Positions 37,010 to 46,516 of a stretch of 64,000 nt of DNA are shown piece after piece. The stretch spans positions 2,088,501 through 2,152,500 of the forward strand of contig NZ_CP049616.1 of the NCBI RefSeq assembly GCF_011068285.1. The letters run 5' to 3'. Positions within the stretch are counted from its first letter, which is position 1, and each line of letters starts with the position of its first letter. The notes under the pieces are model-generated. The model was not told where the DNA came from, ran no database searches, and saw nothing but the letters and a program-made list of their open reading frames with translations. The stretch is from Flagellimonas oceani (lineage in GTDB: Bacteria > Bacteroidota > Bacteroidia > Flavobacteriales > Flavobacteriaceae). Made by a program: the position numbers and the translations under genes.

Positions 37010-40000
37010 TTATAGTTTAACATTAACACCTATGGTGTAAATCGCAGGTACCGGGTACGTTTGACGATCTACGCCATCCGACACTTCTGGGTTGAACCCG
37101 TTGTAGCTAAACAATGTCAAAGGTCTTTCTGCGGTCAATGTGAATTTAAAATCGGGCATATTGCCTTTAAGTTTATCACCTCTTAGGGTGTAGGCCAACT
37201 GAATGTTCTGTATCCTGAAGAAATCACCGTCCTCTACCCAAAAATTGCTCAAGCGTTGGTTCCAACTGTTTCTGAGTCCTGCCGATGACGGATAACTGTT
37301 GCTGGTCCCTTCGCCGTGCCAACGGTTTTTGGCCAAATCCGCATCCATATTGGTGTCGTTGGTAAATATGACCTCTCCTCGTTTTCTATTCAGTATCTTG
37401 TTGCCGGATTGGCCGTAAAAATTCATGGAAAAACCAAAGTCCTTATAATTTAGTCCTATGTTACCACCATAGGTGAACTTGGGAAGGAACGAACCTAATA
37501 CCGTTCTATCCTGATCTGTAATGGCACCATCACCGTCCCTGTCGTTAAATATCAAATATCCGGGCTCTACATTTTGCCCGTTCGCAATTGCATTCTGCGC
37601 CACCGGGTCGGCATCTATCTGTGCCTGATTTTGATAAACTCCAGTGGTTTCATATCCATAAAATGCATAAAGCGGTTCGCCCACAATGGTCCTTTGCCTA
37701 AATTCTGCCGAACCCGAATCAATGTACCCCCTACTGTCCTCAATCTCGATGGCCTCATTTTTTACGGTGGTAAAATTGGCCCCAACGGTGTATGTAAAAT
37801 CAGGTGTGATCTCATCGCTCCAGTTCAGTGCCACCTCTACCCCTGAGTTACGGATAACTCCTGAGTTTCTGGAAACTGTTTGGTTTGCAATGGGAATGTA
37901 CACTGGCATAATGGCATCCTCCGTGTCCCGGATGTAGTAATCCGCCTCCAGTGACAAACGGTTGTTAAGGATGTTCATGTTGAAACCAAAGTCCAGCTCT
38001 TCCACAACCTCCCATGTAAGGTCGGTAAATGTACTCGTAGCGGTTACGCCTGTATTTGGGGTATCGCCCAAATCAACGGTTTCGTTGGAAATGGTATTGG
38101 CACCTGCACTGGCAGGAACATTATCGTTACCCAATCGACCCCATGCGGCCCTTAATTTTAAGAAATCGAAGAAGCCTACATTTTCCATAAAGGGTTCTTG
38201 GGAAACCACCCAACCTGCACCTACAGATGGAAAATAGCCCCATTGTTCTTTGGTGAATTTGGAAGATCTATCGGCCCTGAATGTCCCGTAGAGCAAATAA
38301 CGGTTTTTGAAGTTGTAGGATACCCTGCCAAAATAGGATTGTCCGTAAATCCTACTGTTATCTTCTTCTACATTGTTATTGAACGACAAGGGGTCCGCAA
38401 AATCCAAATACCAAGACGTTTCGTAATTGATTCCTGCAATATCGCTGCCGGTTGCCTCAAACCTATTGGCCGCCTCGTCCCTAAAAGATGTACCTGCCAT
38501 TACGGTAACGTTGTGATCATCTGCATAGGTATCGGTATAGGTAAGAACGTTGTCCCAAATCTGGTTGTAGTAGTTGTTCTGCTTTCTGTTGATATCGGAT
38601 ATTCGCTGATCGCCAAAGCCCATGTTGTAGGGCAGGTTCACATAGCGTTCCTCCAGTGCGGAAAAATCGATATTATAAGTTGTTTTAAAAGTAAGCTTGT
38701 CTTTGATAAGGTCGGTCTCCAAATAGATGTTGGCCAATAACTTTCGTATTTTCAACCGGTTATCGTTGTAATCCATATCTGGAAACGGGTTTTGTGTACC
38801 CCTATACCCCAGCGCTTGCGCATTCGCATATCGAGTTGGTGTTGCGGCGGTGTTCATGTCATCAAAAACAGGCAGAATCGGGACGGCAAAATATGCTTTG
38901 AACCATGCCGAATCTTCCGGGGTTTGCTGAGTAGCATTACTAAAAATGGTATTCACGCCCATTCTTAAATTATCAAGAACATCAACATCCAGTTTTGAGC
39001 GAATGTTGAAGCGTTCGTACTCGTTTTTCATATCCAACAGGCCTTCTTGTGAGAAGTAGTTGGTACCCAAGGAGTATGAGACATTTTCTGTACCCCCAGT
39101 AACACTTATGCTATGGTTCTGAATCAATCCGTCACGGATAATCTCGTCGTACCAATCGGTGTTTACATTAGGTACGTTAGGGTTGATTCGACTTCTACCA
39201 TAACGTTGCATGGCATTCAATATATATTGCACATCGGCATCTGAGCCGGACTCTACGGCCATGGTCACAAATTGCTCGGCATTGGCCATTTGCAGAACAT
39301 TTTGGGCACGTTGGATACCTGTGTAGCCATTATACTCAATGGTAGGCTTTCTGTTCTTGCCTCCGGATTTTGTTTCGATGATGATAACGCCGTTCGCTGC
39401 CCTCACCCCATAAATGGCCGAGGAAGATGCATCCTTCAACACGTTCATGGACTTGATATCGTTGGGGTTCAGGAAGTCAATGTTACTGTAGAACATTCCG
39501 TCCACCACGTACAGTACCTTAGTTGCCGCCGAATCATCTGAGTCATAGGTGCCGAGCCCCCTAATACGCACATTGGGCGAGCCTCCCGGCGTACCTGTGG
39601 TAACAATTTGGACCCCGGCCACTTTGCCCTGTAAGGATTGCAATGGGTTAGCGGAAGGTGTCTTTTCAATTTGCTCGGCATCCACCGTGGCAATGGAACC
39701 TGTTAAATCGGCCTTCTTTTGGGTTCCATACCCTACAACGACCACTTCATCCAGACTTTGGGTATCCTCCTGCATTGTTAGGTTGATTGTTGTCCTATTA
39801 TTAATAGGTACGGTCTGTGAAGTAAAACCGACATAACTGAACACCAAAGTGCCATCACCGGGCACGTTGTCCAAAGTGTAGTTTCCATCAAAGTCCGTTT
39901 GGATCCCTGTAGTAGTACCCTCCAGCACCACACTTGCCCCGGGCAAAGGTTGCCCTTGGTCATCGGTTACCGTTCCCGAAATCGTTATATCATTTTGGGC

Positions 40001-40060
40001 CAAAAGCACGGCCTGAAACAATAAAAATGGTATTAGCAAAAGTTTGCTTTTAATTTTCAT
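37010..40060 (-). CDS. SusC/RagA family TonB-linked outer membrane receptor
   Basis: A 1016-residue SusC-type receptor. Signal peptide to about residue 21 (LFQAVLLAQ), CarboxypepD_reg-like domain (ISGTVTDDQGQPLPGASVVLEG), TonB-box-like SLDEVVVVGYGTQKK, plug with SIATVDAEQIEKTPSANP, and a barrel ending in YTIGVNVKL. It imports oligosaccharides in pair with the next gene. It is the first gene of the polysaccharide operon; a -7-like TATTTTTG lies at 40075-40068 very close to the ATG. It is clearly distinct in sequence from the other SusC (10456-13527). Confidence 0.95.
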   Translation of the reverse strand: MKIKSKLLLIPFLLFQAVLLAQNDITISGTVTDDQGQPLPGASVVLEGTTTGIQTDFDGNYTLDNVPGDGTLVFSYVGFTSQTVPINNRTTINLTMQEDTQSLDEVVVVGYGTQKKADLTGSIATVDAEQIEKTPSANPLQSLQGKVAGVQIVTTGTPGGSPNVRIRGLGTYDSDDSAATKVLYVVDGMFYSNIDFLNPNDIKSMNVLKDASSSAIYGVRAANGVIIIETKSGGKNRKPTIEYNGYTGIQRAQNVLQMANAEQFVTMAVESGSDADVQYILNAMQRYGRSRINPNVPNVNTDWYDEIIRDGLIQNHSISVTGGTENVSYSLGTNYFSQEGLLDMKNEYERFNIRSKLDVDVLDNLRMGVNTIFSNATQQTPEDSAWFKAYFAVPILPVFDDMNTAATPTRYANAQALGYRGTQNPFPDMDYNDNRLKIRKLLANIYLETDLIKDKLTFKTTYNIDFSALEERYVNLPYNMGFGDQRISDINRKQNNYYNQIWDNVLTYTDTYADDHNVTVMAGTSFRDEAANRFEATGSDIAGINYETSWYLDFADPLSFNNNVEEDNSRIYGQSYFGRVSYNFKNRYLLYGTFRADRSSKFTKEQWGYFPSVGAGWVVSQEPFMENVGFFDFLKLRAAWGRLGNDNVPASAGANTISNETVDLGDTPNTGVTATSTFTDLTWEVVEELDFGFNMNILNNRLSLEADYYIRDTEDAIMPVYIPIANQTVSRNSGVIRNSGVEVALNWSDEITPDFTYTVGANFTTVKNEAIEIEDSRGYIDSGSAEFRQRTIVGEPLYAFYGYETTGVYQNQAQIDADPVAQNAIANGQNVEPGYLIFNDRDGDGAITDQDRTVLGSFLPKFTYGGNIGLNYKDFGFSMNFYGQSGNKILNRKRGEVIFTNDTNMDADLAKNRWHGEGTSNSYPSSAGLRNSWNQRLSNFWVEDGDFFRIQNIQLAYTLRGDKLKGNMPDFKFTLTAERPLTLFSYNGFNPEVSDGVDRQTYPVPAIYTIGVNVKL

Positions 40061-40294
40061 AATTGTGCAAAAATAGAGTTAGATTTTTACTAAATTAATA
40101 AAGAGTGGGTCGATGGCTGGCTTAACGGAATACATAATAAATACATCATTTTTAAAATGTCTTGAAACCCTTGTTTCACAGTGTTTGCAGTATCTGACAT
40201 TTACTTTGATGTAAAAAAAATTAACATAGTGATGTAGTGATGATGTAATCCAAAAAACTGTTTTTAACACTACAAAAGCACCTGTATCACCTAT

Positions 40295-43057
40295 TTAAAA
40301 GGTGATGAGGAAATTGGACAGGTTATCGGAACTGTCCATATCCAGTTTTTTTCGAAGGCGGTAGCGATGTATTTCCACCCCTCTTACCGTTATTCCCATT
40401 AGCGGCGCAATTTCCTTTGTGGACAGGTTCATTTTTAGGTAAGCGCATAGTTTTAGGTCCTTTGGTGTCAAAGATGGGTAGGATTTGAGCAATCGCTCGA
40501 AGAAATCCTCGTGCAATTCCTTGAAATTAACCTCAAAGCGTCTCCAATCTTCGGTATCTTCAATGGAGCTGTTGAGTTTTTTGATAAAAGACCGGTAACG
40601 CTGTGAATTGGAGAACTTATCCTTGTTCATGACCAGCATATTCTTCAGCTCCAAGATCATTTCATTTTTTCGGGCAATGTTCAAGGTTGTGCTGGCCAGC
40701 TCGTTCTGTTTTTGTTTTACTTCCTTGGCCAGTTCCTCTTTTTCCATTTTGTCCAATCGCTCCTGCTGCTCGTGATGCAAACGTTCTTCCAGTTCCCTGT
40801 GCTTTCTCTCCAATTTTTTTCGGTTATACCTTCTTACCAAGTAAATGGCCAAAAAACCTAGAGCGGCATAAAAGAACAGACTCCACCAAGAAAAGTACCA
40901 CGGGGGCGATATGGTAAAATTAAGTTGTTTAAATTCCGAGATAGTATTGTCCATACCCGCTGTGGCAATCTTGAAGGTGTATTCGCCGTACGGCAGGTTT
41001 TGAAAGTTGATGGAACCACTCTCCACGTACCTGGAGTATTCTTTGGGGCCTTCCAACTTGTAATAGTAATGTGGGTATATATACTGGGGAGATGCCGCTT
41101 CGATGGTTATGGACTGTGAGTATCTAAAAGGCACTTCAATATTCCCCTCCATTACGGAATGTTTGCTTTCTTGGTCTTTTAAAACGATAAAGCTTGGAAC
41201 CGGAAGTTCTTCTTGCTTGGAAATCTCTTTTAATATAGGTGCATTGACCTTCGCAAATCCATCTATCAGGGTTATGTAGGAGGTGCTATCGTTTACCTTG
41301 ACCAAGTTTTGAGAATCCGGTGCCAACCTTTCCCGCAATGGCAAATCGGTGAGCATTAAACTGTCTCCCTTCAGGTCGGTGTAGATAATGGCCTTTTGTT
41401 CATTGTCATCCACAAACCAAAAATATTCTTCATCAAAAAATAGCAGCTCCTTGTTCCTGTAATCCTTGAATTCCTCAAATCTTTCGATTTTGTCACCAAT
41501 GGGATTGTAGGTGTACCAATTCCCTTCGCTATTGAGCACAATATGGTTTTTGATATTGTATAGCTTTACATTGTACTCGCTAGGTGCCTCTTGTTGTTCG
41601 AATTTCTGTATCCTATCTGCCGTACCGTACCCCGTCCCCTTAAAATGAATCCTGGAAAATCCCTTGTAAGGGTGTGCCGTCCAGAGAATATCGGGCGTTT
41701 CAAAGCACAGTTGCTTTACAGGGTCGTCCACGCCTTCTATTTTGACGACGTTCCATGTGCCGTCTTTTAATTTTGTGAACTTTGCTAGTCCGTTATAGGT
41801 TCCTTGTACATAGGTCGAACTTTGGTTCGGTACTTTAATTATTTGGTATCCTCCGGCAATTTCGCTCATGAGTTCAAAACTGTTTTCGGATACTTTAAAG
41901 GTTCCCCGGGTATGGCCACAGAGCAAATCGCCCTCGATTACGTCCAAATCCCATACATGGCCTTGTGAGCCGTTCACAAACTTGAGCTGGTTGCCCTCAA
42001 AATAAAATACTCCTGTATTGCTCCCTAAAAATAACTTCCCGTTGTACCAGGCAATGTCGTAAACCATGCCGAGTGCTCCCGTGTAATCGGTAAAGTAGGT
42101 AATCGGGTTGTTGAGGCTTGCCCGGGCAATTCCATTGTCCAGCCCCAACCAGAGCAGGTCTTTAAACAATAGTGAGGAAAGCACCGTATTGTTTTGTAGA
42201 CCTGATTCTCGATTTAAAATTCTATGTTTCCCGGATTCGGAATCGTATAGGTACATTCCATTTTTTATGGTCCCAAAACCCAACAGGTAATCTCCCAAAA
42301 GGGTGATCTTGTTCAATTGGTGCTCCTTGAGTTCATTGTTGATGGGCGTAGACCACGCAGAAAGCTTTTGTCCATCGAACATAAAGCAACCGCTCAATTT
42401 AGTGCCTATAAGCAGCTTTCCCTTAAAAATGGCCATATCGTTAATGGTCTTTCCCTGCAATAGGTCTTGATCGGGCAACGGCACATAGGAATCATCCTTT
42501 ACCTCAAAAAGTCCCACAGAGCCTCCCGCCACAATCAATTTGTCCTTGAACTCGATAAAATCGGAGACCACAAATGGTGGGTCCACAACCGTAATCTTAT
42601 CATTCGCATAAGAATAAATGGCAGAAAAGGAACGGAACATTACCCTACCCTCCGAAGATGGAAAAATTTCCCAGAATTCCTCACTCGTAAAGGTGTGGTC
42701 CTTAATAAGATGTGTCAACGAGGTATAGCCCAATTCACCAAACTCATTTTTGGTCCAATAGCCAAACTCTTCGTAAGACCCTGTGTAGACCCTGTCGCCA
42801 ATGCTTTTAACGGACCTGATGATGGTATTGTTCGGCAATTTGTTCAACGTCCATTGCTCACCATTGTAGTGCAACAATCCTTTGTTGTTCGCCACGAACA
42901 ATTCCCCATTTTCGTTGACGGAAACATCCCAGTTTTTTGTTCCCCCCTTATAATCCAGCAATTGATAGTTCTGGATAGGCGGTAACAACTGTTGACCATT
43001 GACCGATAAACAGACAAGTAAAAATATAATGGATATGAATCTCAATAATATTGGCAT
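40295..43057 (-). CDS. one-protein sensor: propeller / Y_Y_Y / LuxR-type HTH
   Basis: A 920-residue membrane regulator. A signal peptide is followed by two-component-regulator propeller repeats through about residue 590, a Y_Y_Y (triple tyrosine) domain near 600-715, one membrane segment (about 720-742, WSLFFYAALGFLAIYLV), a coiled region rich in Glu and Lys, and a C-terminal LuxR-type HTH (from about 862, LTPKDLKLCAYLKMNLSTKE). No histidine kinase or receiver is present, unlike hybrid two-component systems. It most likely senses the oligosaccharide in the periplasm and activates the adjacent SusC operon, 235 bases downstream on the same strand. Confidence 0.9.
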   Translation of the reverse strand: MPILLRFISIIFLLVCLSVNGQQLLPPIQNYQLLDYKGGTKNWDVSVNENGELFVANNKGLLHYNGEQWTLNKLPNNTIIRSVKSIGDRVYTGSYEEFGYWTKNEFGELGYTSLTHLIKDHTFTSEEFWEIFPSSEGRVMFRSFSAIYSYANDKITVVDPPFVVSDFIEFKDKLIVAGGSVGLFEVKDDSYVPLPDQDLLQGKTINDMAIFKGKLLIGTKLSGCFMFDGQKLSAWSTPINNELKEHQLNKITLLGDYLLGFGTIKNGMYLYDSESGKHRILNRESGLQNNTVLSSLLFKDLLWLGLDNGIARASLNNPITYFTDYTGALGMVYDIAWYNGKLFLGSNTGVFYFEGNQLKFVNGSQGHVWDLDVIEGDLLCGHTRGTFKVSENSFELMSEIAGGYQIIKVPNQSSTYVQGTYNGLAKFTKLKDGTWNVVKIEGVDDPVKQLCFETPDILWTAHPYKGFSRIHFKGTGYGTADRIQKFEQQEAPSEYNVKLYNIKNHIVLNSEGNWYTYNPIGDKIERFEEFKDYRNKELLFFDEEYFWFVDDNEQKAIIYTDLKGDSLMLTDLPLRERLAPDSQNLVKVNDSTSYITLIDGFAKVNAPILKEISKQEELPVPSFIVLKDQESKHSVMEGNIEVPFRYSQSITIEAASPQYIYPHYYYKLEGPKEYSRYVESGSINFQNLPYGEYTFKIATAGMDNTISEFKQLNFTISPPWYFSWWSLFFYAALGFLAIYLVRRYNRKKLERKHRELEERLHHEQQERLDKMEKEELAKEVKQKQNELASTTLNIARKNEMILELKNMLVMNKDKFSNSQRYRSFIKKLNSSIEDTEDWRRFEVNFKELHEDFFERLLKSYPSLTPKDLKLCAYLKMNLSTKEIAPLMGITVRGVEIHRYRLRKKLDMDSSDNLSNFLITF

Positions 43058-43352
43058 TCCCGTTGATTTATCGGATAAAGGTCTTTCTAAACAATGAATT
43101 TACAAAACTAACCCTTACTGCTTTGAGCTTAAATTTTTAAGGCGCAATCTTAAATCGATTAAATAAAATATGGCATTGGTGTGATGAATGGCGATGAACC
43201 CCTCATCAATTTATCTTTTACTAATCTAAATTAATTGTGGCACAACCTTTTTAGCCCTTCCATAACCATTATTGGGATTTCCTTAATTCCAGTAATAGAC
43301 TACAGCTCTATTTTAGCCTTTTAACAATCATCAACCAATCAAAACTATTTTT

Positions 43353-44357
43353 ATGATATTAAAAAAACACCTTTACCCCCCATCCCTTCACATTGAAAAA
43401 GTAGGATGGGTTGCTGTGTTGTTTGTATGGGCCGTATTCTTTATGTCCCCCCAATCTCTACAGGCGCAAACACCATCGGATGCACTTATGATGCCCTCCA
43501 AAAACATTTGTGTCCTGTTTTCCTACGATATGGGAACTTTTGACCGATATTGGGAAGGGTCCTATCTAAGAACAAACGAAACCATAGCCACCGTGGACCG
43601 AAATACCATTATGCCTATGGCGGCCATAGGTATTTTGGACGACCTTAATTTTTATGTGAGCCTGCCTTACGTAAAAACGGAATCTTCGGAACCCAACGGT
43701 GGAAAATTCGCCGGAGTCAATGGATTTCAAGACATTGGGTTTGCCTTAAAATACCGCGCCTTACGTCGAGAGGTGGGGCCCGGAAAACTCACCGCGCTTG
43801 CCACGGCCGGTTTTTCCACACCGTTCACCAACTATCTTTCGGATTACAGACCCTACAGTATCGGTGCTGGTGCCCCCGAATTTTCTCTGCGCGCCATCGG
43901 TCAGTATGAGTTGAACAGCCAATTCTACTTTAGGGCGTCCGTTGCACATCTTTGGCGGGGCTATACCGAGGCCGAACGGGACTATTACTATAACAATGGC
44001 AGTTATTACACCGCTTGGATGGACGTTCCCAATGCATGGACCTACGAAGCAATTCTGGGCAAATGGCTGTTCAACACCTCTTTGAAACTTGAATTGAGCT
44101 ACATAGGCCTTAACTCGACAAGTGGCGATGATATTAGGGCCTACAATGCGGCACAGCCTACCAATAAAGTGGAATTTGACCGGATTGGTTTCGCTGCCCA
44201 ATATTTCTTAAAATCAGTAAAAGGGCTAGGTTTTCTTGTCTATCACAACAGAGTGGTCAACGGCAGAAACGTACCCAAGTTCAGCAATACGGGCTTTGGG
44301 CTTACTTATCAATTCAATTTCATAAAAAAACAAAAAGAAACTACCGATGAACAATAA
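43353..44357 (+). CDS. outer membrane beta-barrel protein, transporter-like
   Basis: A 334-residue secreted protein with a long N-terminal signal (cleavage near LQAQT). After that it alternates beta strands with aromatic residues and ends in FGLTYQFNFIKK, as outer membrane barrels do. It resembles the meta-pathway phenol degradation/transporter group, but the substrate is unknown. The stop overlaps the start of the PAP2-like lipoprotein by 11 bases, so the two are a transcriptional pair. Start ATG at 43353. Confidence 0.75.
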   Translation: MILKKHLYPPSLHIEKVGWVAVLFVWAVFFMSPQSLQAQTPSDALMMPSKNICVLFSYDMGTFDRYWEGSYLRTNETIATVDRNTIMPMAAIGILDDLNFYVSLPYVKTESSEPNGGKFAGVNGFQDIGFALKYRALRREVGPGKLTALATAGFSTPFTNYLSDYRPYSIGAGAPEFSLRAIGQYELNSQFYFRASVAHLWRGYTEAERDYYYNNGSYYTAWMDVPNAWTYEAILGKWLFNTSLKLELSYIGLNSTSGDDIRAYNAAQPTNKVEFDRIGFAAQYFLKSVKGLGFLVYHNRVVNGRNVPKFSNTGFGLTYQFNFIKKQKETTDEQ

Positions 44358-45888
44358 AATATTTGCACTTTTTGTGGTCTTTGGATTTATAGCCATGACC
44401 TCTTGTGAAAAAGACCTACCTCAATACATACCTTATGAAGGTTATGCTTATTCAGAACTAACCGTAAATGGAGGCGACTGGGTGCCAATACTGGAAGAAT
44501 CCGGTGCATCCATAGACATACCAGTCCCTGAGGCTACTGATTCACAAGCCTATCAAAATGAATTGGAAGAGGTAAAAGAAGCTATGGCCAACATAACTTC
44601 CAGCCAAAAAAATGCCATAAAATATTGGACCAACAATCCAGCTATCCGCTGGAACGAGATTGCATTGGAACTCATTGCCAAATACAATCTGATACCCGGC
44701 CCCAATGCAGATGGCTCCTACACCTTGCCCAACCCTGCCAATCCAGAGGGACCGCCCGCATTCCCCTTCGCACACCCGCCTTATGCCTGTAGGGCATTGG
44801 CCTATATGTCCGTAGCCCAGTTTGACGGCCTCATCTCCGCTTGGCACCATAAATACGGGTACAATAGAGCTGCTCCTTTTGCGGTTGATGAAAGCATCGA
44901 GTATGCTTATGAAGAAAACAACATACCTTCGTACCCTTCGGATGGAGCTGTAATTGCCAGAGCATCAAAAAATATCCTCACGGCCATGTTTCCCCTTGAA
45001 GCTGAATATCTCCAGCAAATGGAAGATGAGCATTTGGAAACCCTATTGCTCTCGGGAGGCAATGTAATGAGCGACATTACTGCTGGAACCACGATTGGGG
45101 ATGCCGTTTCCGAGACTGCATTGACAAGGGCCTCCAATGATGGCATGAAGAACGCACAGACACCAAAAGCCGTTTCCGACTCCATAAAGCAAGCTGCTTA
45201 CGATAGATTCGGATGGGCATGGGACAATCTGGAGGTTCCTGTTCGTCCCGTGGGTCTGACACCGCTTTTTGGACAAGTGACCATGTGGAGTGTTGACGAT
45301 GTGGAAAGTGTACGTCCCATAGCGCCACCACAATTGGATTCCCAAGAATTTTTGGATGATGTAGAGTTACTAAAAGATTATGCCGACAACATGACCGAAG
45401 AACATCGCAGAATTGCTAATTTTTGGCAAGATGGCCTTGGAACCTATACACCGCCAGGACATTGGAACCGTATTGCAAACGAACTTATTGTGGAATACCG
45501 CCTAAACCCTTTGCAGACCACCAGGACCTTGGCCTATATGAACATGGCCATAATGGACTCGGGCATCAGTTGTTGGGATGCCAAATATTATTACCATTAC
45601 CCTAGGCCTATTCAGCTCATAGACGGTTTTAAAACCATTGCCGGTACACCTAACTTTCCGAGTTATACTTCCGGACATAGTGTTTTTTCCGCCGCCGCAT
45701 CCGAAGTGCTGTCCTACGTTTTTCCACAAGAAGCCGAACAGATGAGAGCATGGGCCGAGGAAGCGGCAATTTCCAGAGTATATGGTGGAATCCATTGGAG
45801 TTTTGATGCCACGGTAGGCACGGACCAAGGACGGGAGGTCGCCCAATATACCATTAACAGGGCAAAGGTAGACGGAGCAGACCAATAA
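44347..45888 (+). CDS. PAP2 / vanadium haloperoxidase-like lipoprotein
   Basis: A 513-residue lipoprotein (MTSC, Cys20). The C-terminal domain has the PAP2/vanadium chloroperoxidase motifs: KYYYHYPRP (from Lys413, Arg420), SGH (442-444) and SRVYGGIHWSFD (Arg477, His483). The N-terminal half is helical and of the same haloperoxidase-like superfamily. These enzymes either hydrolyse phosphate esters or, with vanadate, oxidise halides; the sequence does not decide between them. It is coupled to the outer membrane protein upstream. It ends one base before a convergent gene. Confidence 0.88.
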   Translation: MNNKIFALFVVFGFIAMTSCEKDLPQYIPYEGYAYSELTVNGGDWVPILEESGASIDIPVPEATDSQAYQNELEEVKEAMANITSSQKNAIKYWTNNPAIRWNEIALELIAKYNLIPGPNADGSYTLPNPANPEGPPAFPFAHPPYACRALAYMSVAQFDGLISAWHHKYGYNRAAPFAVDESIEYAYEENNIPSYPSDGAVIARASKNILTAMFPLEAEYLQQMEDEHLETLLLSGGNVMSDITAGTTIGDAVSETALTRASNDGMKNAQTPKAVSDSIKQAAYDRFGWAWDNLEVPVRPVGLTPLFGQVTMWSVDDVESVRPIAPPQLDSQEFLDDVELLKDYADNMTEEHRRIANFWQDGLGTYTPPGHWNRIANELIVEYRLNPLQTTRTLAYMNMAIMDSGISCWDAKYYYHYPRPIQLIDGFKTIAGTPNFPSYTSGHSVFSAAASEVLSYVFPQEAEQMRAWAEEAAISRVYGGIHWSFDATVGTDQGREVAQYTINRAKVDGADQ

Positions 45889-46500
45889 CTAAACACTGAC
45901 TATTGTTCTAAACGTAAGGTTGATTCTCGGGACACTTACCCTTTTGGTGGGCGGTAAGCGGTGCAGCCAATGTGATTGGGTACTTCCCTTCATTACCAAA
46001 AGGCTTCCGTGGTCGAGGGTCAACCCTACTTTTTCTTTGGATTCTTTGTGCTTGAAGGCAAACTTTCGTTCAGCTCCAAAACTAAGGGAGGCAATGGCTC
46101 CATTTTTCTTCAAATCCTTCTCGGCATCACTATGCCATGCCATACCTTCTTCCCCTGAATGATATAAATTCAATAAACAAGAATTGTAGGTCTCTTGAGA
46201 GAGCTTTTCGGCAATCTCCTTCAGCTTCAACAATTCCGGAGTCCATGGCAATGCTTTTTTGGTGTTATTGGAATAGGTATATTCAAAAGGTTCATCACCG
46301 TACCACGCCACTTTTCGCTTGGTTTCAATCCGCTTACCGTAGATCACTGCAACATCCTTCTTCCAAGCAATGGTATCCCATAATTCTTTAAAATACCGGT
46401 TGGCCTCCTCATGTGTCATGATTGGCCCATAATAATTGACCACGCCATCTTTGGGCAACCAATTCTTCTCAGGGTTTATCTGATCGGTGAACAAATCCAT
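45889..46500 (-). CDS. AlkB-like 2-oxoglutarate/Fe(II) dioxygenase
   Basis: A 203-residue dioxygenase of the AlkB/ALKBH2-3 type. Iron ligands are His123 and Asp125 (WHSDAEKD) and His180 (HWLHRLP); arginines Arg192 and Arg198 (PRINLTFR) bind 2-oxoglutarate. The N-terminal part carries the nucleotide-recognition lid with VAWYGDEPFEYTYS. It probably reverses alkylation damage in DNA or RNA. It shares a strand and a 16-base gap with the WYL regulator upstream. Confidence 0.9.
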   Translation of the reverse strand: MDLFTDQINPEKNWLPKDGVVNYYGPIMTHEEANRYFKELWDTIAWKKDVAVIYGKRIETKRKVAWYGDEPFEYTYSNNTKKALPWTPELLKLKEIAEKLSQETYNSCLLNLYHSGEEGMAWHSDAEKDLKKNGAIASLSFGAERKFAFKHKESKEKVGLTLDHGSLLVMKGSTQSHWLHRLPPTKRVSVPRINLTFRTIVSV

Positions 46501-46516
46501 TTTTTACTCTTTAAAA

